A DNA stretch of 64,000 bases, from assembly GCF_019393635.1 (NCBI RefSeq), contig NC_057862.1, forward strand, positions 414,522,669-414,586,668, given 5' to 3'. The translations under genes and the position numbers were made by a program. Source of the stretch: Dromiciops gliroides (Eukaryota > Chordata > Mammalia > Microbiotheria > Microbiotheriidae). Every line of letters starts with the position of its first letter. The stretch's first letter is position 1. Below are positions 56,245 through 64,000 of this stretch, piece by piece. The notes under the pieces were generated by a model. It ran no database searches. It saw only the letters and a program-made list of their open reading frames with translations, and was not told where the DNA came from.

Positions 56245-56495
56245 ACAAAACAATTTCAGTCCTGTCCAGCTCTTTGTGATCCCACTTGGGCTTTTCTTGG
56301 CAAAGATACTAGAGTGGTTTGCCATTTCCCTCTTCAGCTCATTTTAAAGTTGAGGAACTGAGGCAAGCAGTGTTAAGTGACTTGCCCAGGATCATACAAG
56401 CTAATAAGTGTCTGGGGTTGGATTTGAACTCACAAAGAAGAGTGTTCCTAACTCCAGGCTGGCACTCTTTCCAGTGTACCTTGACATCATAAAAG
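56245..56495 (-). repeat. marsupial CORE-SINE, antisense
   Basis: TTTCAGTCCTGTCCAGCTCT, GGCAAAGATACTAGAGTGGT, TTGAGGAACTGAGGCAAGCA and GGATTTGAACTCACAAAGAA in order. Confidence 0.75.
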
Positions 56496-56734
56496 TGTAT
56501 TTGTTCCTCCTTTTGAGTCGTACATTTAATATAGGATTCGGCAACTGGTTTGAAAGAGAAATCTCACCACCTGATGTCTAACATGGCTAATAAGGCCTAA
56601 TATAACCTCCCGCCAACCTAAGGATCTTTCTAGCGGGTCAAGGGTGGCAAAAGATATTAAGCTGAGAGTTGGGAATCTAAAGCAGCCCAGGATATATATC
56701 AGGGAATTGACATATAATTTGATAGTCCCAACCC

Positions 56735-56885
56735 CAGGCCAGCCACTTTTAACCTTTCTGGGCCTCAGTTTCCTCAGTTTCAAAATGGGGATAATTTCTA
56801 CCTTACTTACCTCAGCAGGAATGTTATAGGGTATAAAAGAGAAGGAATATTAAAATGACTTTTAAAATGTAAGGCATCTTGTTTA
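56735..56885 (+). repeat. MIR 3' part, sense
   Basis: CTTTCTGGGCCTCAGTTTCC, CAAAATGGGGATAATTTCTA and CAGGAATGTTATAGGG. Confidence 0.65.
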
Positions 56886-56926
56886 TCTAAGATAATATCA
56901 GTTCTCTGATTGAAACTGAATATAAA

Positions 56927-57094
56927 GGGGCAGTTAGGTGGCACAGTGAATAAAGCACTGGCCCTGGATTCACAAAAACCTGAGTTCAAATCTGGCCTCA
57001 GACACTTGACACTAGCTGTGTGACCCTGGGCAATTCACTTAATTTTCATTGGCCCACTGCACCACCCCCCAACAAACAAAACAAAACAAAACAA
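56927..57094 (+). repeat. tRNA-headed SINE
   Basis: GGGGCAGTTAGGTGGCACAG to an altered end (CATTGGCCCACTGC, C-run, AACAAAAC tail). GAAACTGA flanks both sides (about 56912 and 57098). Confidence 0.88.
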
Positions 57095-57364
57095 AGAAAC
57101 TGAGAAAAAGAGAAATTTTGTATTTTTAATGGGGTCTCACTGAAGGGGAGGAGTGTTCAAGTAGTGATTATCCCTGTTGGGGGCCAAACTGAACTGCCTC
57201 TCTTAGAGGAGGCTCAGAGACCCTCCTTTCTCCCTTTGTTTTCACCTCCTTCCCAGTGACCCCACCTTGTACCATTTGCTCTTTAACCTAGAATAATTTC
57301 CAAAGACCCTGAATAATGAGGTAGGGAGAAGAAACAGAATCCATCCCTCTAAACCCAATTATTA

Positions 57365-57900
57365 GGCTGAACTCATGTTGAGACCCGAGCCACAATCTAA
57401 CATGGTGCAATCTCTTTTCCAGCCATTCCAAGCTGAGAAACTTGTGAGCCTGAAATAATTACACAAAAACCAAACAGCTCCAGCCTCCTGATACATCCAT
57501 ACATATAGATATATCTCTGTGTTATATGTATTTATGTACGTATGTATTTTTTCCCTGACCAAAATCTACTTTTTTTAAAAAAGAGCCTTGTCATAACGAC
57601 CCTTCAAACCCATTTGATTGGGTTGGAGCTCATCATACTGTCACCAGCTCAGTTTTCATTAGGCCTCAGCTTCTCTGTTAGCCTAGCCAAGCAGAAGAAC
57701 TCAAACACATGCACAAATTAAATCGACATCCAAACTCCACCAATATACAAAGCAATTTAAATGATATTCATTAGAGCGATGACAAGTCCTGATGAGCCTT
57801 TCAGGAGCCAAGTCCTTCAGCTTTTGCCGACTCGGTTTCCTGGTCACTGAGGCAGAACCACAGCTACTGTACCTCCAGTTTAAAAAAAAAAACATTAAGA
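57365..57900. promoter_or_regulatory. candidate conserved non-coding element 4
   Basis: Two repeat-free cores (57365-57480; 57580-57850) with CCCATTTGATTGGG, AAATTAAATCGACATC, CATTAGAGCGATGACAAG and GCCGACTCGG words, separated by a short TATGTA tract. CpGs persist. No coding frame crosses both cores. Candidate enhancer by texture only. Confidence 0.42.
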
Positions 57901-58039
57901 AAATTAGTCTTTTCTGACACACCTACCTCATTCTCCTCCTCTCACCTCCTACCCCCTCCATTCCAGGTGTAAATGGGCAGGTGATCCCCTGGAACTGGTA
58001 GGGGAAGTAAATCAGAGGAAAAAATAGCCTCCCCCCCCC

Positions 58040-58240
58040 CCCCATTAAATGCTCCAATTAAAAAGAATTTCATTTTCAAGTAATTTCATTTCACTTGGCT
58101 AGAAAGGTCACTAACTCACAATTATGATGGCTATAAATGTGTCCCTGGGTTCCTGCTGTGGAAAAAAATTGGAAATGATATGTTGAAGCTTAATAAAGAA
58201 GTATTTTTCGTTGTTAATTTATACCAAAGTAAAAGGGGGA
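58040..58240. promoter_or_regulatory. candidate conserved non-coding element 5
   Basis: AT-rich with CTCCAATTAAAAAG, AAGTAATTTCATTTC and CAATTATGATGGC words, and no repeat signature apart from a C-run before it. Candidate only. Confidence 0.33.
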
Positions 58241-58549
58241 GGTATTTTGTAACTTCTATTTGTTTACCTTGAACAGAGGTTAAAAAAAAAAGAGGAAGGG
58301 ATCACATCTTGTCTTCTCAGGGAGCAAAGGTATGTGGGAAAAACCAAAGCCCCAATTTCTGGGCCTAGAGAAGAGCTTGGAAGAAGATATTATTGGGTTG
58401 AAAACCCTCAGTTCCCATGTTATGAAAGTTAAGAGACCAACTGTGATCAATTGTGAATTTTCAATAATCCAGGACAAGAATCCAAGGTAAAATGTGGACT
58501 GAAAATTGTGTATGAATGGCTGAGTCTACCATATGCATCAGGGATTCTA

Positions 58550-59060
58550 GCTGATGCCAGGTTACCAGAAAATAAAGTTGTGTACTCTGGTCCAATTTCC
58601 ATTTCTTTTTGAAGTGCAATTATTGGGAGTAAAGCCTTTGTCCTTGAATAGAAGTCTGTTAACACATGAAAGTATTGACTAAGCCTGATGATACATTTCC
58701 ATGAGTATGTTTACCTTTCAAGTCTTGCATTTTGGCTAAATAAACATTCCTTAACTAATTGCTGTAATCAGGGCACAAGCTCTTCCTTTAAAAAAAAATA
58801 ATAAACACAAATAAAGGCTTGGAGAATTAAAATACAGTGAAGAGCACAATTCATGGGTTTACTAATTGCTCTTCTTTATTTATTTGCTAATTGTTTCTTC
58901 TTTATCATGGACATTAACCAACCACAATCCCCTCAATTCTAACATCATTGCCATAAGGAAGGAATCTTTTATGAAAATTATATGGCATTAATTTTACTTT
59001 ATACAGTACCAAGTATGAATAAAAACAACTTCCTTTGGTCTTCCACTGTGAGAATCTAAC
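58550..59060. promoter_or_regulatory. candidate conserved non-coding element 6
   Basis: AT-rich, repeat-free, dense homeodomain words: AACTAATTGCTGTAATC, TTACTAATTGCTC, TTTGCTAATTG and GCATTAATTTTAC. Three near-identical CTAATTG sites lie within about 140 bp. Candidate enhancer. Confidence 0.4.
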
Positions 59061-59259
59061 GTTGATAAACTTTTAATATTGGAAACTCTAGGGATGAACA
59101 GGAATGATTTCCCCTGGGGAATTATCTCAAGAGGATAATTGGTTTCCTACTCACCCTTCCCCCCACCGCACCCCCATAGGAAATTTCTTCTATCAAGCAA
59201 GATTGAGACCTCCTCGGTCAACGTAAGAATTTTACAGTGTCACTTGGGGTCCTGAGAAG

Positions 59260-59510
59260 TTAAGGCATGTAATGATAGATTTAGAGCTGAACAGGACCTT
59301 AGAAGCCATCTAACCCAACTCCCTGATTTTATAGATGAAGAAACTGCCCCAGAGGCTGGGACGTGCCCCAGTTCACATAGATCATAAGATACAGATATGA
59401 GATTTAAACAAAGATTTTCTGACTTCAAATCTATTGCCCTTTCCACATTTTCTAGGTCACAGAGTCAGTCTGTTAGAGGTGGGGTTTGCATAGGACCTAG
59501 GTCTTCCGGA
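59260..59510 (-). repeat. MIR, antisense
   Basis: TTTATAGATGAAGAAACTGC, GTGCCCCAGTTCACATAGAT and GATTTTCTGACTTCAAATC. Confidence 0.6.
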
Positions 59511-59680
59511 CTGGAGTCAGTTCCATTCTACATTTACTATGCCAAGCTTCATCGTTCAATGTCCTATGACCCCAGGCAAACTGTTAGGACAATAAGAAGT
59601 TGGGGAGTGGCTGCCACTCAGCATTGCTAGAATGAGTCTCCTCTTAGGAGCTCTGCTTTCCTCTAGTAAACTCACAGATT

Positions 59681-59703
59681 GGGGGTGGGGGTGGGGGTGT
59701 GGG
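59681..59703 (+). other. G-quadruplex-capable run
   Basis: Four G-runs of 3-5 with loops of 1-3 bases (GGGGGTGGGGGTGGGGGTGT then GGG). Surrounding 59511-60030 is unassigned. Confidence 0.7.
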
Positions 59704-60034
59704 AATCGTCAGGGGGAATTAATTACCTTTGAGATAAGGGATCAAGCCTTTGAATGCAACCCCAGTGGACTGAGTTAATGCAACTCTGTCAACGCAACAG
59801 TTCCAACTCCATGAACAAGACACCCAGGTAGAGCCATCATTTTAATGGAGCCTGTGGGTAAACATTTTTTTTTTCATTTTGGGACCTTCAGAGACATGGC
59901 AGACCACTACCATGTAAGTGCTTGCCCACCTCTGGGAATCCTCTGAAAAAAGTGGGGTCTCATATTACTATACTCTCAGGGAAATGAAATTGGTCATTGT
60001 GGGTCAAACAGAGCTTTCCTCTATCTGCTCTATT

Positions 60035-60115
60035 CAAGTCAACAAACATTGATTAAACTCCTATAGTATGCAAGGTCCTGTTTAGGTGCTGGATTTACCG
60101 AGGAGCAGCATGTAA
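60035..60115 (-). repeat. L2 3' end, antisense
   Basis: CAACAAACATTGATTAAACT, CCTATAGTATGCAAGGTCCT and GTGCTGGATTTACCG. Confidence 0.55.
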
Positions 60116-60399
60116 AGTCACTCACCTTAGTGTAACAAACGCAAGCAGCCTTTCTTGAAGCAAATGCCAGGTTTTAATTACTACTCTGTACTAAAAGCTA
60201 AGAATATTCTTCACTTTGCATTTGATTTCTGAGATGCAGGAAACTGGACTTTGGTGAGTATCTTCCCTCCCTCCCCACCCCATCCCCCAACCATTTAAAG
60301 CCAATTTCAGAAGCAGAAATTCTGTGTACAATGTTGTGCCCACCTAAAAAGAGTTTGGAAATCTTTTCTTTTTTGGCTGGGGGGGCGGGGTTCTTAAAA

Positions 60400-61150
60400 A
60401 AACAAAAACAAATGAATGTCATTCCTTTAGGACTGATATTTTGCAAAGGCTCACACACTGATCTCATTCCTTTATATATGTGTAAGGCTGTTAGGAGGGA
60501 AATGGTGGCTGCATTTCCATTATTTTCCCTAGGTCACCTGAAGGCGGCGAAATACAGTGTGGCATTAAGTCCCAGAAGCAGAAAACACACAGGTTTCCTT
60601 TACCAAAGAAGATTATACGTGTTTACTAATAATTCCTCAGGGAGAGAAAGGTTAGTGTTTCTATTACCAAAAGAGTAAAAAAGGCAATGTTTCCATTAGC
60701 TGAAAGGATAATAGCTATTTTTTTTTTAAGTTAAAGGATTCATTAAAGAGCTGTGTTTGGGGTCTGTGTGTCTTCGTTTTTATGACTGCTTCCTATAATG
60801 CAAAGTGTATTATTTTAGACAGAATAAAAAGCTACCACAATAGTCCAATAATAAAAAAGAGCCATTCAGATAAATTTGAAAACAAAAACAAAAATGGGGG
60901 AGGGAGGACGGTGTGTTCTTTTCTAGGTAACTTAAAAATCTCTGGTGACAAGAGTTTTTCCTATCAAATTTCTTTGATTTAGCCTTGCTGTTCCAATCAG
61001 CATCCTGCTCTCTAGACTACACAGCTTTATTTCATTTATATTTTTTCACTCAAAAAGGAGCTCCTGCGGAAGCCATTCAAAATTAAAAGCTTCCCTTTTT
61101 GTTGTTTGTATTTTCTCCCCAACTTTACAGAAGATCAAGGAATCAGGAAA
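60400..61150. promoter_or_regulatory. candidate conserved non-coding element 7
   Basis: About 750 bp repeat-poor. Features include GGTCACCTGAAGGCGGCGAA, ATTATACGTGTTTACTAATA (forkhead-like) and CTGAAAGGATAATAGC words with isolated CpGs. A 115-codon + frame overlaps but lacks protein features. Candidate only. Confidence 0.38.
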
Positions 61151-61439
61151 CTGTTTGGTGCAGTGAAATCCAGAGATAGGGAGATTCCTAACCAAAAATC
61201 AGGACTCCTCCAATCCTGACTGAGACATTGAGGGAGCCTCCCCCTTTTTTTTTTTTCACTAGAACTGGCAACCCCAAGACTATGCAGTCAATTTTTCAAT
61301 AGTGTCAAACAGTCCAGCCCGGCCAGAGAGCAAAGAGAGTGCCCTGGTCACAATGAGAAGAGCCTCTCTTCCTGTTTTGTTCCAGCAAAAAGAAAACAGA
61401 ATGAAGATGCTGGGAAGATTTAGGTCCTTGTCACAGTCA
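61151..61439. other. unassigned
   Basis: Nothing recognised apart from a short T-run near 61243. Confidence 0.4.
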
Positions 61440-61780
61440 ACCTCTCCAACTTACATGTAAGATTTCGGTTAATTATAGAATTCCTGCTGCCTAAAACTTA
61501 AAGATCCATCACTGATATTTTTGCTAAATGTTGACTCCAGCGAATTGCTCTCTAAGATCTGGCATATTGATTTCTTGTTGTGAAGTGAGCTGTTCAAGCC
61601 CCATTTAAGATTTTCATCTTGCATGTAGCCCTGAGCACATCATAGCACCATAAATTAGTTAAATTGCACATTTATCACAAATGTTATTTTAAGATACTGC
61701 GTAAATGTGATGGCTGGAAGATATACAGTAGACTGCAACAAGCCCCTTCTTGGGTGGGGTTAGGTCAGGGTCACCTTTAT
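61440..61780. promoter_or_regulatory. candidate conserved non-coding element 8
   Basis: TTTCGGTTAATTATAG, CAGCGAATTGCTC, CCATAAATTAGTTAAATTGC and GATACTGCGTAAATG: homeodomain words and CpGs, no repeat signature. A CArG-like CCATTTAAGG follows at 61853. Confidence 0.42.
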
Positions 61781-61899
61781 ACACCTGTGATTTAAAGCTG
61801 CTAGTCCCCCATCTCACCCTTTCTTCCCTCCCTAGAGACTCCCTCCCCCCAGCCATTTAAGGACCCTTAGATGTTTTGTTCTTCTCCCTTTGTCTTTTC

Positions 61900-62600
61900 T
61901 ATTTACAACCAAGAGAGGGAAATGAGTGCAAAAGAAAATTAGAAACTTAACCATGGAAAATCTGAAATTGCATTTTGTCTCCAATTATAATAGCCAGGGA
62001 AAATGTATACTCATTCATTTATGGTGGGTGAAAGGCCCACTGGTGCTGCGGGACATGAAGAAGGAATGAGGTTGAATGAGAGCAGATCCTCCAAGGGCTT
62101 GTATTGAATAAACACACCTGTATTTCAGAATGGAGAAATAAACTCAAGGGCAGGCAGGCTGGGCACTGGGGACTCACATTCCAGTGGGCAGGATCTGCAT
62201 TAATCACTGTGGATCCTCAGTTGCCACATTTTTCTGAACATGAAATGAATTCCCGGAACCAATAATAAATCCAGTGGCCACCTTCCTTTCCAACCTTAGT
62301 TGTTTCAGGGGTTACTATTTGGCTCTGTTGGATGGGGCTGGTGGGTCGGGTCTCCTCTTATCTTTGCCACTATGCCAAGTTTGTGCAATTAGTCAAACAA
62401 TTCTGGGGGAAGGGAGGGAAATGGGGGAAAGTGTCAGATTTTCTCCCAGAGGAGGGACAGCAGTCATTTGCATGAATCCCCACCTCTTTATAAGCCAAAT
62501 GGGCCCTCTTTATGATGTAAGTGTTGTCAGCTTAATCTGTTATACTCAGGACTTTGGATTTTAATAAACCAATGCTATATTTAACCTGTGAAAAATTCAA
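61900..62600. promoter_or_regulatory. candidate conserved non-coding element 9 with octamer
   Basis: Repeat-free. CCAATTATAATAGCC near the start; perfect POU octamer ATTTGCAT at 62466-62473, then TTTATAAGCC; CAATAATAAATC elsewhere. Candidate enhancer by motif density. Confidence 0.4.
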
Positions 62601-62623
62601 GAGTGGAAATCTGGGCTCCTAGA

Positions 62624-62636
62624 ACTACAGATCCCA
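62624..62636 (+). promoter_or_regulatory. ZNF143/THAP11-type core
   Basis: ACTACAGATCCCA fits ACTAYRNNNCCCR exactly. The 3' extension (AAGGCA) is weaker than at 6381. Confidence 0.4.
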
Positions 62637-62639
62637 AAG

Positions 62640-63580
62640 GCACTGGTAGAGAATGTCACTGGTACCCACATGGACAGGTACCATCCAAGGGGACCCTAGC
62701 TGATAGGATGCACTCTCTCTAGGTGACTGATCATTCCAGTTTGAAGTTGTTTTTCCATCTCCTTCTCTTGATTTTACCCCTGCCCCGTTTTCATTCCTGG
62801 TCTGGGAGACCTAATCTGATTCCTCAAAGGGTTAAAGTAAGCACAACAGACTGAAGTCCTTGATGAAAGAAACTCCCTTTCAGGATCACCATTGCATAGA
62901 CCAGAGAAGTGCAAAAAAGCCCAACTTTTACTAGCAAGACAAGAGAAAAACTAGTACTATTCATTCAGTTTGATAAAAATCAGTGTTGAAATTGACGGAA
63001 GTTCTTTTGTAAATCCCAGAGAGATGGATTACTAAGCTAAATCTTGAAAGAAATTTTGCACTCAATTTAACAAAAGTGGTTGGGGTGGGGGATAGTGGGG
63101 AGTAGGCATATTATTAAACATATTTGAAAGGGATCCATTTAATTTTTAATAAATAAAGGGGTTTTTTAACACTCAAGTTAATAAATTATGTGGCTAGAAT
63201 AAATTTATCATTTATATAATATCAGGTTACATGGAATAAAAGCATTTCTAGTCTATAATTCTAACTAACCTGGAAAAGAAGTACTTTATAGGGATAAAGA
63301 TATTTTACAAATTTAAATTATGCATCCAGTGTTTTGTTGGCATGACTTGCTGTTGCTAATCAAAAACTTATTGTTTTCATACCCATGCTCTGGGTTTTTC
63401 ATGTGCTTGTGGATTCATGCTCCTGTCCTCTGGCTACCAGTTGTTGAATCGGTATGGTGGAGGCAGGGTCCGAGAAGGGCCACAGTTATCCTAGCTTGGA
63501 AGGGCTGTGCTCTCCCTTCCTGATAACAGAAAATTCCTGACCCAGAAGGAAGAACTGAACAGCCGCTGTATCTACATGTT
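62640..63580. other. unassigned, repeat-poor
   Basis: No gene or repeat family recognised. 63080-63310 is AT-rich. Confidence 0.35.
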
Positions 63581-63587
63581 CTTTCTC

Positions 63588-63605
63588 TTCAGCACCATCA
63601 ACAGC
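63588..63605 (+). promoter_or_regulatory. RE1 (REST/NRSF)-like site
   Basis: TTCAGCACCATCAACAGC has a perfect RE1 left half (TTCAGCACC) and a right half ACAGC at canonical spacing. It departs from the 17-bp core NTYAGMRCCNNRGMSAG at two positions. Motif only. Confidence 0.4.
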
Positions 63606-63797
63606 TCTCTTCCCTTTAGTCTGTGCATTTAAGAGGGACCCTTGTTATCAGCATATGGTAGGGTCCATCTACTCTTTAAGGAAACTATTTGCTCTGATAC
63701 ATGGGGCTTTGTAAAGCTCACCCCTTCCCCAACCCCCCCCTTTCAGACTCCATCTCACCTGATGTGAAAAGGGACACCAGAACATTCATTTATCATT

Positions 63798-63836
63798 TTC
63801 TTTCTTTCTTTCTTTTCTTTTCTTTTTTTTTTTTTA
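63798..63836. repeat. pyrimidine-rich (TTTC)n / T-run
   Basis: TTTC units followed by a long T-run, then a G-rich stretch. Possibly a retrotransposon tail, but no body was recognised. 63840-64000 is unassigned. Confidence 0.75.
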
Positions 63837-64000
63837 AGAGGGGATGGTGGTGGTGGGGAGGGAATTCTGTCCACGCAGACTCTGAATGAGTGCCAAGCTG
63901 CTCTTTCAAAGCCAAAGTTCACTAAAACTCCATTGATGTATGTGCAGCTTTTGACTGCCAGCACCTGGCAGACACAGAAACCTACTCAGTCATAAACAGA

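Noticed and set aside
60331..60678. 115-codon + strand frame as a possible exon
   Set aside because: No splice-site pair, domain or codon bias; it lies in AT-rich repeat-poor sequence where such frames occur by chance.

Overview
This window is mammalian, and almost certainly marsupial, nuclear DNA with no protein-coding gene that I can support. The marsupial call rests on about a dozen copies of a roughly 150 bp tRNA-headed SINE (head near GGGGCAGCTAGGTGGCGCAG, tRNA-like A and B boxes, A-rich tail). Most copies end in CATTGCCCTGC or CATTGCCCCGC before the A-tail, which resembles the WSINE1 type of Australidelphian marsupials. Two copies (about 10.0 and 21.3 kb) end in AATTGCCTCACT, which resembles the SINE1 type known from opossum. 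I recall these families from general knowledge and could not search a library, so Australidelphia is an inference. Every open reading frame is short and is either a chance frame or the decayed reading frame of a transposable element. The window is therefore intergenic or lies inside a long intron.

Layout. 0-10 kb: old L2 and MIR/CORE-SINE fragments with some unassigned sequence. 10-16 kb: SINEs, an L1 3' end, an RTE-class LINE relic and a long antisense L3 (CR1-clade) relic. 16-23.4 kb: an L1-rich block in which an antisense 5' part abuts a sense ORF2 part (a 5'-inversion layout), broken by two LTRs, two SINEs and a second L1 3' end. 24-31 kb: SINEs, antisense L1, an L3/CR1 ORF1 relic with a recognisable esterase region, and two antisense LTRs. 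34.2-36.8 kb: one L2 copy split by an LTR with a perfect 4-bp target duplication and by a CORE-SINE. 40.1-41.7 kb: a three-layer nest (MIR, then a Tc1/mariner element, then an L1 3' end), each inner layer with matching target-site duplications. 48-52 kb: an antisense L3 relic broken by an unidentified retroposed segment and by an LTR that itself holds two SINEs. 52.1-52.9 kb: a further L2 copy.

Repeat-poor stretches at 43.3-46.3 kb and 57.3-64.0 kb have a different texture: no repeat family I recognise across most of their length, many homeodomain/POU/SOX-like words, and isolated CpGs in AT-rich sequence. That is what conserved non-coding elements around developmental genes look like, but conservation cannot be seen in one sequence, so these are candidates only. 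Sequence-specific motif matches worth testing are two ZNF143/THAP11-type words (6381, 62624), an RE1/REST-like site (63588), and a CTCF-core match kept in both copies of one LTR family (19703, 30948).

I found no novel gene system, CRISPR array, operon, tRNA or rRNA gene. What is interesting here is the insertion history of the repeats and the possible regulatory elements.
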